From Aestuariibacter salexigens DSM 15300 (GTDB lineage Bacteria; Pseudomonadota; Gammaproteobacteria; Enterobacterales; Alteromonadaceae): DNA of 64,000 bases. The notes under the pieces are model-generated. The model worked only from the letters and a program-made list of their open reading frames with translations, had not been told where the DNA came from and searched no databases. Position 1 is the stretch's first letter. Each line of letters begins with the position of its first letter. Positions 22,174 to 32,433 of the stretch are shown here, piece by piece. Both the position numbers and the translations under genes were made by a program. Location of the stretch: positions 186,001 to 250,000 of the forward strand of contig NZ_AUBH01000006.1 of assembly GCF_000429145.1 (NCBI RefSeq), read 5' to 3'.

Positions 22174-22469
22174 TGTTTTTTATAGGGCTGGTTAACGGAC
22201 TCGGCCGCTTTTTTAAGTTCATCTACACTTTCCTGAAGCTCAGGAGACAGGTCTTTAAGCCCCTGTTGTTCCGCTTTTTTCAGGTTCTCATGCAGTTCAT
22301 GTACGCGCAGCTGTTCTTCGACTTCCTGTTTGAAGCCATTGGCCATATTACGCACGCTTCGCAGCGTACGCACTGTGGAACGCACCGCACCAGGTAATCT
22401 CTCAGGCCCCAGCACCAGCAGTGCCAGAACCCCAATGACCAGCAGTTCCCAGAAGCCGATATCAAACAT
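22170..22469 (-). CDS. tatB: Sec-independent protein translocase subunit TatB
   Basis: TatB (99 residues) forms the receptor complex with TatC. It has the single N-terminal helix [21 protein letters not shown] followed by a long amphipathic, charged helix ([20 protein letters not shown]). It overlaps tatC by four bases and touches the tatA stop by one base. Confidence 0.96.
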   Translation of the reverse strand: MFDIGFWELLVIGVLALLVLGPERLPGAVRSTVRTLRSVRNMANGFKQEVEEQLRVHELHENLKKAEQQGLKDLSPELQESVDELKKAAESVNQPYKKQ

Positions 22470-22702
22470 TACTGCGGATCTTTTTGTTCAGTCTTTTTCT
22501 GTGGTTGTTCAGTCGATGGCGACGTTTTGTCTTCGACGCTCTTAGATTCCTCAAAATCAGCGTCTTTATCGCTTACTGCTTTTTTGAAACCTTTTACTGC
22601 TGAGCCCAAGTCTGTGCCCAGCGAACGTAATTTTTTGGTGCCGAATAATAAAAGAATAATGGCGAATATGATTAACAATTGCCAAATGCTGATGCCACCC
22701 AT
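22469..22702 (-). CDS. tatA: Sec-independent protein translocase subunit TatA
   Basis: TatA (77 residues) polymerises to form the translocation pore. It has the short N-terminal helix [22 protein letters not shown], the amphipathic helix [16 protein letters not shown], and an acidic/polar tail. It heads the operon tatA-tatB-tatC-(20855 gene)-tatD, followed by the diguanylate cyclase and hemB. Confidence 0.96.
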   Translation of the reverse strand: MGGISIWQLLIIFAIILLLFGTKKLRSLGTDLGSAVKGFKKAVSDKDADFEESKSVEDKTSPSTEQPQKKTEQKDPQ

Positions 22703-22896
22703 AGCGACTCCTTAATGTCGTTTGCCCTGTACTATATCTGATTGCAACGATAAATGCTGGGCGAAAACCATGTTTATACGCCATTATAAATCGATAATCT
22801 TAATCCGGTAAATCAGTGAGCAAATTCACGTAACAATTTGATCAATCTGAAATTTCAATTCATGCTTTGGGTAAGGATCCCTAACTGCGGAAATTC

Positions 22897-23865
22897 ATGC
22901 ATTTATCCACTGCGACAATGTTGATGGCCACAATGTTGATGTGTTGCTTCATGTGCTCCGCAGCGCTTGCGCAACAAACCAGTGAGGATGAATCCAAAGA
23001 CACTCAGAAACCCCCTCAGGAAGAAAACGTGTGGCTCGACAACTGGCACCGTAGCGTGTCTGATGCTTTCACAAGTACCGCCCAGCAACTGGATAATTTC
23101 TTTGCTGATGAAGACACCTTCAATAACGAAGATGCCAAGGCTGAGGGAAGGATCCGGCTTGGTTGGGAGCCTCGTACGCGCGACATTGCAGAATTTGATC
23201 TGCGATTCCGCATTCGCGTCAAACTACCTGCTCTGAAAGATCGGGTAGATCTTTTGCTATCTGATGATGAAGACGATCAGCCTGCAGATTCCATTGCCGC
23301 CGCTCGAAACGACGCACTTGAAAGGCGCGATTCAGCCAACCTTGCACTGCGCTTTCGCAGCACTCCAGACGCCAAAATTTCCCAGCGTATTGGTGCCGGT
23401 CGACGCGACCAGCTGTTTTACAGAGTCCGCTATCGAGACGACTATCGCCTCTCGCCGTCATCCCGACTCGTCTACGAGGCAGAGCTTCATTATTACACTC
23501 GTGACCGCTTTGGCACACGACTACGATTCAACTATGAACATGACCATGATGCACGTAGCGCATTTCGCTTTCGCAATCAGCTGTACTTTCGCGATGACGA
23601 AAACCATTGGATTTGGACCCACGAATTACAGAGGCTTGAACAGCTCACCTCTCACTCTGCACTGATTTTCACCTTTTCCGCCGAAGGACTGAATAAACCC
23701 AGTTATCAGGTCGAGCAGGTTTATCTATCTGCACGCTGGCGTGACAACCGTATTCGCGACTGGTTGTATTTCGAAGTCGAGCCCTTTGTTTTGTGGCTGA
23801 GGGAAGAGGATTTTGCCCCGTCTTTCGGATTGGGCATGCGTTTTGAATACTACTACGGAAGATAA
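22897..23865 (+). CDS. Exported protein of unknown function
   Basis: This 322-residue protein has a Met-rich signal peptide (cleavage near AALAQQ), a charged, Asp/Glu-rich region (about 25-120) and then alternating charged and aromatic strands ([41 protein letters not shown]) ending in an aromatic stretch (FGLGMRFEYYYGR). The alternation and final aromatic residues suggest an outer-membrane beta-barrel. That is an inference; no family is recognised. It is divergent from tatA and upstream of the second M20 amidohydrolase. Confidence 0.75.
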   Translation: MHLSTATMLMATMLMCCFMCSAALAQQTSEDESKDTQKPPQEENVWLDNWHRSVSDAFTSTAQQLDNFFADEDTFNNEDAKAEGRIRLGWEPRTRDIAEFDLRFRIRVKLPALKDRVDLLLSDDEDDQPADSIAAARNDALERRDSANLALRFRSTPDAKISQRIGAGRRDQLFYRVRYRDDYRLSPSSRLVYEAELHYYTRDRFGTRLRFNYEHDHDARSAFRFRNQLYFRDDENHWIWTHELQRLEQLTSHSALIFTFSAEGLNKPSYQVEQVYLSARWRDNRIRDWLYFEVEPFVLWLREEDFAPSFGLGMRFEYYYGR

Positions 23866-23933
23866 TAGGGTCTTTTCCCACACTTCAGCTATGCTGAACA
23901 TTCTACATAATAATTCCATAGGGATTTGGCACC

Positions 23934-25265
23934 ATGTCTATCTTTGTTCGCCTCACCAGCTCATTGTTTTTTAGTCTTGTTACTTTCTCAGTATGCGCTG
24001 CACCAGCGGTCAGAGATGCCGTTAGCAAAGACTATGAGGACTACCTCAAACCCCTGTTTGTGCATTTTCATCAGAATCCAGAGCTATCAATGGGCGAAGT
24101 GAACACTGCGGCCAGGTTAGCAAAGGAATTTTCGTCATTGGGCTTTGACGTGCACGAGGGTATTGGTGAAACCGGTGTGGTTGCCATTTTTAAAAATGGT
24201 GACGGTCCAACGGTAATGATGCGTGGCGACATGGATGGGCTTCCTGTCAAAGAAGATAGTGGTCTGTCTTACATGTCAGAGGCTGAACAGCTTGACCCCA
24301 TCAGTAAGGAAGTTCGCCCAGTAATGCATGCCTGTGGCCATGATGTGCATATCACAGGTCTGGTTGGTACTGCCCGCTATATGGCATCACATTTAGACCA
24401 ATGGTCAGGTACGCTGATGCTGATCGCGCAGCCCGCCGAAGAGCGCATTATGGGTGCCCGCAAGATGATTGAAGACGGCCTGTGGGAGAAGTTTGACAAG
24501 CCCGACTTTGCGCTCGCTCTGCACGTCTTTGCTGAAGTGGAAATGGGCAAAATCGACGTACGTTCAGGACCTATATCAGCAGGCTCTACCAGTGTTGATA
24601 TCATTGTTCACGGTGAGGGTACCCATGGCGCCTATCCGCAAGGTGGCATAGATCCTGTGGTACTGGGTTCACAAATCGTTATGGCGCTGCAGACGTTGGT
24701 GTCGCGTGAAATAGGTCCGAAAGAACCAGCCGTCGTTACCGTGGGGGCATTTAATAGCGGTTTTAAACATAATGTTATTTCAGACCGTGCTCATCTGAAA
24801 ATCACTACCCGCTACACGTCCCCGAAAACCAAGCAGACCATCCTTGAGGGCATCAAACGCATTGCCGAGAATATGGGGCGAGTTGCCGGAATGCCGGAAG
24901 ATAAATTGCCCGAAGTAATTGTTTCCAAGGATGAAGATACGCCTCCTCAGATAAATGACGGGGAACTGACTCAGCGGTTAACGCTGCGCTGGCAGCAGCA
25001 ATACGGTGAGCAATATGTTGTATCAGTGCCTGACGAGGGCATGGGCGCTGAAGACTTTCCTTTCTTCGTCACCGGCTTCGATATTCCAAGCGTTTACTGG
25101 TCAGTGGGTGGAGCCAGTAGTGAAGATATCCAGGCGCAGGAAAAAGGTGAGTATAAGATCCCTTCTCATCACTCCCCGTTTTTTAAGGTCGAACCTGAAT
25201 CCGTTGCTTATGCTGTCGATTCCACGGTAACCGCGCTACTTGACCTTATGGGGCGTTTGCAATAA
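23934..25265 (+). CDS. Second exported M20-family amidohydrolase
   Basis: The 443-residue protein has a signal peptide (to about CAAPA) and the M20 metal and substrate motifs MRGDMDGLPV, MHACGHDVHITG, AQPAEERI and the dimerisation insert with GTHGAYP. The last metal His is in SHHSPFF. It is a paralogue of 7872-9161 with the same catalytic layout but lower identity elsewhere. It probably removes acyl groups from amino acids or short peptides in the periplasm. It lies 68 bases after the 322-residue exported protein, so the two may form a unit. Confidence 0.88.
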   Translation: MSIFVRLTSSLFFSLVTFSVCAAPAVRDAVSKDYEDYLKPLFVHFHQNPELSMGEVNTAARLAKEFSSLGFDVHEGIGETGVVAIFKNGDGPTVMMRGDMDGLPVKEDSGLSYMSEAEQLDPISKEVRPVMHACGHDVHITGLVGTARYMASHLDQWSGTLMLIAQPAEERIMGARKMIEDGLWEKFDKPDFALALHVFAEVEMGKIDVRSGPISAGSTSVDIIVHGEGTHGAYPQGGIDPVVLGSQIVMALQTLVSREIGPKEPAVVTVGAFNSGFKHNVISDRAHLKITTRYTSPKTKQTILEGIKRIAENMGRVAGMPEDKLPEVIVSKDEDTPPQINDGELTQRLTLRWQQQYGEQYVVSVPDEGMGAEDFPFFVTGFDIPSVYWSVGGASSEDIQAQEKGEYKIPSHHSPFFKVEPESVAYAVDSTVTALLDLMGRLQ

Positions 25266-25297
25266 CGCCTACCACGCAAACAAAGAATCGCCATGTC

Positions 25298-25317
25298 ACG
25301 TCCGCATAGGCGGACGT
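25298..25317. repeat. Perfect hairpin in the convergent gap
   Basis: ACGTCCGC (25298-25305) and GCGGACGT (25310-25317) are exact inverse complements with a four-base loop. No T-run follows in either direction. It lies between the M20 gene and the convergent 25372-26334 gene and may act as a weak bidirectional transcript end. Confidence 0.45.
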
Positions 25318-25371
25318 TCGACGGAGGGTGTAACCAAACACGCTATTTCAGGCTGGTTCACCCAAAAAAGC

Positions 25372-26334
25372 TCATTCGGATGTCGTTGGTTTATCAATCT
25401 CATGTGCAAGCTTAACAGCCAGTTCAAAACTCGCATCGGCAGATGTTTGGTAGTCGGCAACAACGCCCCACGTCTGCCAATTATCACCTGTTGACTCTAG
25501 TTTGATCTCAGCATAAGAGAGAAAAATACTCGTATGTTCACTAACAGTGGTGGGTATTGTCATAATGCCCAACCCCATAGTGTCTTCACCGACAATCGTG
25601 GCCTTTTCTAACTTTTTAAGTGTGTAAACAAGCAGCTCCCAGGGACCGGAGACAAATGAAGACGTCAGTATGAAAACTGGCAACTCTCTGTTCTTGAAGG
25701 TAAAGCCTTGTATTTCCAATGAGCCTAACGGCCTCTTATTTCCATGTCCAAAATGAATGTCTGCAAGATGGGTGTTGGGTGCGGTAAAAAAGCTTATCAG
25801 ATGTTGCGTCAGCTCAACGTTACCCAGACCAACATCTCTGACATCCAGGATCAATGCGTTAACATCAGTGATGTGTCGGAAAGCTGCCGTAATGCTTTGC
25901 TTAGATTCATTAAATACAAAGTCGCCTTTCAACGTCAGATAGCCAACGTTGTTATCCAGTATCTGCGCATCTATAACGCTAACTTGCTGTGAATCAGCAT
26001 CATCCGGTGTATCTGCGAGCGCCTCCCTTTTAACGAGTTCGAAATTACTGTCGTTAGTTGTGCGAATGACGGTTGCTTCAAGACTGTGTTTAAGTCGGTC
26101 AAAATCAAAAGCCTGGTCAAAATCTCCGGCGGCAAGCTTCTTTCGCAGTAACCTTGCGACGTGCTCGCCTTTATCAGGAAAAAGATAACGCGTCTCAAAC
26201 TCACTCGCGGTGTTCTGCACGATTTCAACCACTTCTTCGTGTTGTAACTGAAATGCTGGCTGTCTTGCATAAGCGATTTTGTAAGCACTAACAGAAAAAA
26301 GTAATGTCAGGATAGTTGGTAAGAAAGTTTTCAA
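25372..26334 (-). CDS. Exported S41-peptidase-like protein (IRBP/TSP type)
   Basis: The 320-residue protein has a signal peptide (ending near AYARQP) and the two-part layout of small S41 (tail-specific protease/IRBP-like) proteins: an N-terminal helical region, VGYLTLKGDF, LILDVRDVG, a Ser-containing block FILTSSFVSGPWELLVYTLK and ATIVGEDTMGLGI. In active relatives the block reads close to TSxxTxSAAEEF; here the nucleophile position S229 and E233 remain but the neighbours are changed. It may be active on a different substrate, or degenerate. It sits between ubiB and the convergent M20 gene. Confidence 0.7.
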   Translation of the reverse strand: MKTFLPTILTLLFSVSAYKIAYARQPAFQLQHEEVVEIVQNTASEFETRYLFPDKGEHVARLLRKKLAAGDFDQAFDFDRLKHSLEATVIRTTNDSNFELVKREALADTPDDADSQQVSVIDAQILDNNVGYLTLKGDFVFNESKQSITAAFRHITDVNALILDVRDVGLGNVELTQHLISFFTAPNTHLADIHFGHGNKRPLGSLEIQGFTFKNRELPVFILTSSFVSGPWELLVYTLKKLEKATIVGEDTMGLGIMTIPTTVSEHTSIFLSYAEIKLESTGDNWQTWGVVADYQTSADASFELAVKLAHEIDKPTTSE

Positions 26335-26397
26335 GTAACGTTGCTTCGCGTGTTTCTGTTTTATTGATTTGTATGCACAACCATTCGTTTCAGATGA

Positions 26398-28044
26398 CTA
26401 ATCGTGCCTCGGTGACGGATGACTTTTTCGCCAGCCCATAGCCCATCCCAACAGACCAACAGCACCAATAATGACGGCTATTTCACGATGTTCAGTCAGC
26501 GCCCACACCATCACTGACATCAGCAGCATGGTAGAGCCAGCGAGGGTATACCAAAGTCCCTTTTGCGCGCGCATTTGCTGTTGTTGCTGCAACTCAAACT
26601 GCTTTTGCTGAAGTTCCGGGAGTTGTTTAAGTTGCCTCAGACTGTCATGCAGAAGGTCTGGCATTTCAGGCAATTTTTCTGACCAATAGGGTAGGTTTTC
26701 ATAGACTTTTTTATACATGGCCTTAAAGCCAACTTGCTGTTTCATCCAGTTTTCCAAAAATGGTTTGGCCGTCTGCCACAAATCTAGTTGTGGATAGAGC
26801 TGGCGGCCCAAGCCTTCAATATAGAGTAATGTTTTCTGTAACAGCACAAGCTGTGGCTGCACCACCATGTTAAAGCGTCGCGCGGTATTGAAAAGCTGCA
26901 GCAGTACATGCCCAAATGAAATGTCGGCCAGCGGCTTTTGAAATATCGGCTCGCAAACAGTACGAATAGCCACTTCAAATTCATCGATATTGGTATCTGA
27001 CGGCACCCAGCCTGAGTCTGCATGTAACTCCGCCACTTTGCGATAATCCCGGTTGAAAAACGCGATAAAGTTTTCTGCCAGATAGCGTTTATCATCACGA
27101 TTGAGGGTACCAACAATGCCATAGTCAATGGCAATGTATTGTGGTTCCTGCGGATCAGCAATAGAGACAAAAATATTGCCCGGATGCATATCGGCATGGA
27201 AAAAACTGTCGCGAAAAACCTGCGTAAAGAAGACTTCTACGCCCCGCTCAGCAAGTTTTTTCATATCCACGTTCCGCTGCTTCAGGGTGGCAATATCAGA
27301 AATGGGCACGCCATATATTCGTTCCATGACCATGACATTGGTATGACAAAACTCGCTATAGATTTCGGGCACATAAAGCGCTGGAGAATCTTCAAAATTA
27401 CGCCTTAGCTGGATACCATTGGCTGCCTCTCGACGCAGATCCAGCTCATCAATAATGGTTTTGCGATACTCCTCAACCACCTCTACAGGGCGTAACCGCT
27501 TACCATCAGGCAACCAGGCCTGCACCGCCTGGGCGATAGCTTGCAACAGCTCAATATCGGCTTCTATGGTGTGTCTGATAGAAGGACGAATAACCTTGAC
27601 GACGACTTGCTGCTCTGTCGCTTTCAGCGTTGCCGTATGTACCTGAGCAATGGACGCCGACGCGAGCGGCTGTTCGGAAAAGTCAGCAAAGACTTCTTCG
27701 AGATATTTTAGCTGCAACGACGCTTTGACGATCTCTTTTGCTAGTGCGGTTGCAAAAGGGGGGACTTTATCCTGCAACATCGCCAACTCATCTGCCATGT
27801 CTTTATCAAGCAGATCACGGCGGGTAGACAGCATTTGGCCAAATTTTATAAATACCGGACCCAACGATTGCAACGCCAGACGTAAACGTACGGCAACCGG
27901 TTTATCCTTGTGCTTATTGCGTAACCAGAATATGCAGGCCCGGCCAAGGCGCGCATACCAGGGTAACCACTTATCTGGAATTAACTCATCCAGACCGTGC
28001 TCAAGTACGATTTTGTTAATCGTGTATAGCCGCCACAGTCTCAT
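26398..28044 (-). CDS. ubiB: Ubiquinone biosynthesis protein UbiB (ADCK/ABC1 kinase-like)
   Basis: UbiB is a membrane-bound atypical kinase-like ATPase needed for ubiquinone synthesis. The 548-residue protein has the KxGQ family motif ([15 protein letters not shown]), the Ala-rich nucleotide loop region ([12 protein letters not shown]), [12 protein letters not shown] with the catalytic-loop residues and AIDYGIVG with the metal-binding Asp. Two C-terminal membrane helices anchor it ([30 protein letters not shown]). Its ATG overlaps the ubiJ stop by four bases. Confidence 0.96.
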   Translation of the reverse strand: MRLWRLYTINKIVLEHGLDELIPDKWLPWYARLGRACIFWLRNKHKDKPVAVRLRLALQSLGPVFIKFGQMLSTRRDLLDKDMADELAMLQDKVPPFATALAKEIVKASLQLKYLEEVFADFSEQPLASASIAQVHTATLKATEQQVVVKVIRPSIRHTIEADIELLQAIAQAVQAWLPDGKRLRPVEVVEEYRKTIIDELDLRREAANGIQLRRNFEDSPALYVPEIYSEFCHTNVMVMERIYGVPISDIATLKQRNVDMKKLAERGVEVFFTQVFRDSFFHADMHPGNIFVSIADPQEPQYIAIDYGIVGTLNRDDKRYLAENFIAFFNRDYRKVAELHADSGWVPSDTNIDEFEVAIRTVCEPIFQKPLADISFGHVLLQLFNTARRFNMVVQPQLVLLQKTLLYIEGLGRQLYPQLDLWQTAKPFLENWMKQQVGFKAMYKKVYENLPYWSEKLPEMPDLLHDSLRQLKQLPELQQKQFELQQQQQMRAQKGLWYTLAGSTMLLMSVMVWALTEHREIAVIIGAVGLLGWAMGWRKSHPSPRHD

Positions 28045-28691
28045 GCGTTTTTGCCCTGTGGCGAGTTTGCTGAGTTTTCGAGCTGTTCGAGACGTACCAT
28101 TAAGCGGTCAGTATCCTGCCGTAACGCATCTACCTGGTCTGAAAAATGCGCAATAGCAATGGGATGCGCGGCAATGGGCTTTTCCTCCAGAACCGCATTT
28201 CTTACAGTATTGTGTAATGAGGTGGCAACTCGGGAAAAGCCGTTGGCAGCACTTTTTACGCTAGAAAATAACTGATGGGCGAACACATCGTTGGTCCGAG
28301 ACGCAAGCTGCTCTTCCCAGTCGATGTCCAGTTCACCGAGCAACTGGCTGAATGCCTGAGCCACCTGAATATCACCATCAACATTGAGACGGCCTTGTTT
28401 GATTAAACCTGTTATCTGACTGGCGTCGCTTAGCTCGCTTAACGTACTAATAGACAATGAAATTTCGCAGTCCACCGGCGTGCTGTCATCATCGACGCGC
28501 TCATGAACCCTCACGGTCAACGGCGCATCCGCGTCAAATTGGAAGGCCAGCGGCCAGGGAGATTCTGCCAGTGTCACGCCGACCCTTTTACTTTGCAGCG
28601 CTTTACCCCGTGAGGTTGCACTGCGATCGAATGAAATCAGCGCATTGAGTACAGCTTCAATCGCTGCACAAGCAAGCTGTGCGGCTGGCAT
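28041..28691 (-). CDS. ubiJ: Ubiquinone biosynthesis accessory factor UbiJ
   Basis: UbiJ (216 residues) carries an N-terminal SCP2-type lipid-binding domain and a C-terminal coiled coil ([20 protein letters not shown]), and with UbiK organises the soluble ubiquinone synthesis complex. Its start codon is fused to the ubiE stop (TAATG), and its end overlaps ubiB. This is the standard ubiE-ubiJ-ubiB operon. Confidence 0.93.
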   Translation of the reverse strand: MPAAQLACAAIEAVLNALISFDRSATSRGKALQSKRVGVTLAESPWPLAFQFDADAPLTVRVHERVDDDSTPVDCEISLSISTLSELSDASQITGLIKQGRLNVDGDIQVAQAFSQLLGELDIDWEEQLASRTNDVFAHQLFSSVKSAANGFSRVATSLHNTVRNAVLEEKPIAAHPIAIAHFSDQVDALRQDTDRLMVRLEQLENSANSPQGKNA

Positions 28692-29488
28692 TAAAACTTA
28701 AACCCGCGATGCAGCGCGACAATCCCACCGGTCATGTTGTGATAGGTCACCTGATCAAACCCGACGTTCTCCATCATGCTTTTTAAGGTTTCCTGATCCG
28801 GGTGCATACGAATAGACTCGGCCAGATACTGATAACTTTCGCTGTCATTGGCGATCGCCTGCCCCATTTTGGGTAAAATGTGGAATGAGTACCAGTCGTA
28901 CACTTTGCTGAACGTGTCATTGGTGGGCTTGGAAAACTCCAGCACCAGCAACCGACCGCCAGGCTTTAACACGCGAAACATTGATGCCAGCGCTTTGTCT
29001 TTGTCTGTCACATTGCGCAAACCAAATGCAATGGTAATGCAGTCAAAGGAATTGTCCGGGAACGGCAGGGCTTCGGCGTTAGCCTGCACATATTCAAGGT
29101 TACTAACCAGCCCTTTATCGCGAAGCTTGTCGCGCCCTACTTTCAGCATGGAGTCATTAATGTCTGCCAGCACAACTTTGCCGGTAGCGCCAACCATCTT
29201 GGAAAACTTGGCAGCCAGGTCGCCTGTACCACCCGCCAGGTCCAGCACGTGCTGCCCCGCCCTAACCCCACTGCAGTCGAGGGTATAGCGTTTCCATAGT
29301 CTGTGGATCCCCATGGACATCATGTCATTCATGACGTCGTATTTCGCTGCCACAGAATCAAAGACTCCAGCCACTAATGACGCTTTTTGAGAAGCGTCAA
29401 CCTGCTTGAAGCCAAAGTGAGTCGTTTCCTGCTGGCCCTGGTTAGCACCTGGTGACACATCAGATGCAGGCGAATTGTCGTCGCGCAT
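28691..29488 (-). CDS. ubiE: Ubiquinone/menaquinone C-methyltransferase UbiE
   Basis: UbiE methylates the ring carbon of ubiquinone and demethylmenaquinone precursors with S-adenosylmethionine. Motifs visible are [16 protein letters not shown], the SAM loop [27 protein letters not shown] and the C-terminal [12 protein letters not shown]. An ATG two codons upstream (29494) abuts the GGAA ribosome site, so the ATG at 29488 is preferred. It is the first gene of ubiEJB. Confidence 0.96.
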   Translation of the reverse strand: MRDDNSPASDVSPGANQGQQETTHFGFKQVDASQKASLVAGVFDSVAAKYDVMNDMMSMGIHRLWKRYTLDCSGVRAGQHVLDLAGGTGDLAAKFSKMVGATGKVVLADINDSMLKVGRDKLRDKGLVSNLEYVQANAEALPFPDNSFDCITIAFGLRNVTDKDKALASMFRVLKPGGRLLVLEFSKPTNDTFSKVYDWYSFHILPKMGQAIANDSESYQYLAESIRMHPDQETLKSMMENVGFDQVTYHNMTGGIVALHRGFKF

Positions 29489-29560
29489 TATCATTTCCGT
29501 ACTTTGTTTGCCGGCAAGTCTAGCGAAAATCGCCTGTCACGAACAGTCTGGCGATGTCAC

Positions 29561-30253
29561 TCAGTTAACGTGATTATCACCGCAGCTGAATGCTACGACC
29601 TGACTAATGGCTTGCAACGAACGGCCGCTTTGCTGCTGCCAATCGTTAAATTGCTTTTGAATGGTGGCTAAATTCGATTTACTGCGCTCAGATCCTGTGA
29701 TGAGGTTGTGTTGACGGAAATAATCCACCACGTCTTTACTGAGCAGGAAGGTGTCTTTGCCAACAAATCGCAGGGCATACGGTCCGGTGTTGCCGCCCAG
29801 TCGGGCACCATGCTTTTTCAGGTACTCCCATAGACCAACAATGTCTGTGCCTGGCCACGCCGCAACGAACTGCGCAAAGCTGCCGTGCTGACTGCGGACA
29901 TCATCAATCATTAGGGCATTATCACGAATGGTTTTAATCTTGTTGAAGTTGCGCACGATACTTTTATCTTGAGCGCGCTGCTCCAGCATTTCGTCGGGCA
30001 TCAGCAACACTTTCTCAATATCAAAATTGAAAAACAGTCGCTCAAAGTCTGGCCACTTTTGATTAATGATGCGCCACACAAAGCCCGATTGAAACACCTT
30101 GCGGGTAAATTCTGCCAGAAAGCGATCATCACCGACGCGCGCTAACTGCTGCTCAGTCAACGGCGCCCCCAGCAAAGACTCAAGCACACCATCTCCCCCC
30201 TTGCGCTGACTGGCGCGCTGGTAGATCTTGCTGAAAGGTTCGGCCCGACTCAT
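29561..30253 (-). CDS. DNA-3-methyladenine glycosylase I-like protein
   Basis: The 230-residue protein resembles the HhH-GPD DNA glycosylases of the Tag family, which remove 3-methyladenine from DNA. Visible blocks are FQSGFVWRIINQKWPDFERLFF, IVRNFNKIKTIRDNALMI and a glycosylase-like FVGKDTFLLSKDVVDYF segment. It lacks the zinc-binding Cys front of E. coli Tag, so it belongs to a related subgroup and the substrate is less certain. It overlaps the end of prlC by four bases and is its operon partner. Confidence 0.75.
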   Translation of the reverse strand: MSRAEPFSKIYQRASQRKGGDGVLESLLGAPLTEQQLARVGDDRFLAEFTRKVFQSGFVWRIINQKWPDFERLFFNFDIEKVLLMPDEMLEQRAQDKSIVRNFNKIKTIRDNALMIDDVRSQHGSFAQFVAAWPGTDIVGLWEYLKKHGARLGGNTGPYALRFVGKDTFLLSKDVVDYFRQHNLITGSERSKSNLATIQKQFNDWQQQSGRSLQAISQVVAFSCGDNHVN

Positions 30254-32289
30254 GCGCTTTCTATACCTGAATGGCGCAGCAGTGCATCCACTCTTGGCTC
30301 TCGTCCGCGGAATGCGACGAATAACTCCATTGGTTCGCGACTGCCACCCATTTCAAGAATGTTATGCAGAAAGTCCTGTCCTGTTTTGGCATTAAACACG
30401 CCTTCTTCTTCAAATCGACTGAATGCATCAGCAGACAATACCTCTGCCCATTTGTAGCTGTAATATCCTGCAGCGTAGCCCCCCGCGAAAATATGACCAA
30501 AACTGTGCTGGAACCGATTAAACGATGGTGGCGTGACCACCGCAACATCTTCACGAACCTTATTGAGCAGTGTCTGCACATCCATACCAGGCTGGTAATC
30601 CTTGTGTAGCAGAAAGTCAAACAGGCTGAATTCAAGTTGTCTGAGCATTTGCATCGCTGACTGGAAGTTACGTGCGGCCTGCATTTTTTCCAGCAAATCA
30701 TGTGGCAACGCTTCACCCGTTTCATAGTGTCCTGAAATAAATGCCAATGCTTCGTCCTGCCAGCACCAGTTTTCCAGGAATTGGCTGGGCAATTCGACGG
30801 CATCCCAGGCCACACCATGAATACCTGACACCCCGCCAACACTTATTTTAGTCAACATATGGTGAATACCGTGACCGAACTCGTGGAATAGCGTGATCAC
30901 TTCATCGTGGGTGAACAGCGCCGGTGTATACCCTACAGGACCATTAAAGTTACACGTCAGATAAGCGACAGGTCGTTGTAACTCTCCGTTTGCTGTTATT
31001 CGGCGAACCTGACATTCGTCCATCCAGGCGCCACCGCGCTTGTGCGCCCTGGCATACAAATCAAGATAGAAACTGCCGCGTACACTACCCTGAGCATCCT
31101 GGATGTCATAAAAATGCACATCGTTGTGCCAGGTATCAACGTCGGTTCGCTCAGTAATGTTTACTCCGTAGAGTCGATTCACTACACCGAACAGACCCGC
31201 AATCACTTTGTCCTTCGGGAAGTAAGGACGCAGCATTTCGTCGGAAATGGCATATTTTTGCTGCTTAAGTTTCTCGCTAAAATAGGCGACATCCCAGGCT
31301 TGAAGGTCTGAAATTCCAGCAACTTGCTCGGCAAACTCGGCGACCTCTTCGTAGTCTTTTTGCGCCTGAGGACGCGAACGGGTGGCCAGATCGGTCAGAA
31401 AACTAACAACCTGTTGCGTAGAATCTGCCATTTTGGTGGCCAGAGAATACTCTGCGTAATTATCAAATCCAAGCAGCTGTGCAAGCTCGTGTCTGAGCGC
31501 CAGGGTTTCATCAATGATGGGGCCGTTGTCCCATTTGCCTGCGTTAGGTCCCTGATCTGATGCCCTTGTGGTGTAGGCAAAGTACATTTCCTGACGCAAC
31601 TCGCGGTTGTCAGCATACATCATCACTGGCAAATAGCTGGGAATATCCAGAGTGAACAGCCATCCCTGCAGGTCCTTGCTGTGTGCGGCCTGTTTAGCGG
31701 CAGCCAGAGCAGACTCCGGCATGCCTGACAGCAGCGCTTCGTCAGTAATATGTTTTTGCCAGCCCATGGTCGCGTCCATGACCTGATTACTGAAGGTCGA
31801 GGCAAGATCCGACAGTCTCGCCCTGATTTGTGCAAAACGTTTTTTCTTATCTTCCTCTAATGCCACGCCTGACAGAGTGAAATCCCGCAGTGCATTGGTG
31901 ACCACTTTGCGCTTTGCCTCATCAAGCGATGCGAAGGTGTCAGACTCAGTCAACGCTTTATAAGCATTGTACAAACCTTGATGCTGACCTACCCAGGTAC
32001 CGTATTCAGATAATAGAGGAAGGCAGGCATCATGGGCTTTACGAAGTGGTTCACTGCTCACTACTGAGTTCATATGTGAGATCGGTGACCATATGCGACT
32101 CAGTTTGTCGTCCGCTTCTTCGACCGATTCTACGATGCTCTCATAGCTGATTGAGTCACCAGAAACTGCCTTCTCTATCGCTTGTTTACACATCTCAATG
32201 GCTTGTTCAACGGCTGGCTGTATGTGCTCAGGACGAATATCCGTGAAACGTGGCAGGCCGTTAAGATCGGTCAGTGGATTATTACTCAT
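30250..32289 (-). CDS. prlC: Oligopeptidase A (M3 metallopeptidase)
   Basis: PrlC is a cytoplasmic zinc peptidase that degrades signal peptides and other oligopeptides. The 679-residue protein has the M3 zinc motif LFHEFGHGIHHML (HExxH) with the downstream Glu in VELPSQFLENW and the C-terminal GYAAGYYSYKWAEVL substrate loop. Length is as in E. coli (680). It lies close to and divergent from gor, which echoes the gor-prlC neighbourhood of E. coli. Confidence 0.95.
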   Translation of the reverse strand: MSNNPLTDLNGLPRFTDIRPEHIQPAVEQAIEMCKQAIEKAVSGDSISYESIVESVEEADDKLSRIWSPISHMNSVVSSEPLRKAHDACLPLLSEYGTWVGQHQGLYNAYKALTESDTFASLDEAKRKVVTNALRDFTLSGVALEEDKKKRFAQIRARLSDLASTFSNQVMDATMGWQKHITDEALLSGMPESALAAAKQAAHSKDLQGWLFTLDIPSYLPVMMYADNRELRQEMYFAYTTRASDQGPNAGKWDNGPIIDETLALRHELAQLLGFDNYAEYSLATKMADSTQQVVSFLTDLATRSRPQAQKDYEEVAEFAEQVAGISDLQAWDVAYFSEKLKQQKYAISDEMLRPYFPKDKVIAGLFGVVNRLYGVNITERTDVDTWHNDVHFYDIQDAQGSVRGSFYLDLYARAHKRGGAWMDECQVRRITANGELQRPVAYLTCNFNGPVGYTPALFTHDEVITLFHEFGHGIHHMLTKISVGGVSGIHGVAWDAVELPSQFLENWCWQDEALAFISGHYETGEALPHDLLEKMQAARNFQSAMQMLRQLEFSLFDFLLHKDYQPGMDVQTLLNKVREDVAVVTPPSFNRFQHSFGHIFAGGYAAGYYSYKWAEVLSADAFSRFEEEGVFNAKTGQDFLHNILEMGGSREPMELFVAFRGREPRVDALLRHSGIESA

Positions 32290-32433
32290 GAATCGCCTTG
32301 TACTTAATTATTTGATCTGCATTAAACATAAGGGTGATGAGTCAAAACACAAGCGCTTTAACGGCTGGTAAGTCACTTTTATCGATGTCATTATTTACTA
32401 CAAATAACGCACGAATACTCGGGAACATCATTC

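Noticed and set aside
25298..25317. Hairpin between the M20 and S41-like genes as an intrinsic terminator
   Set aside because: The stem is perfect but no T-run follows on either strand, so it is listed only as a hairpin.
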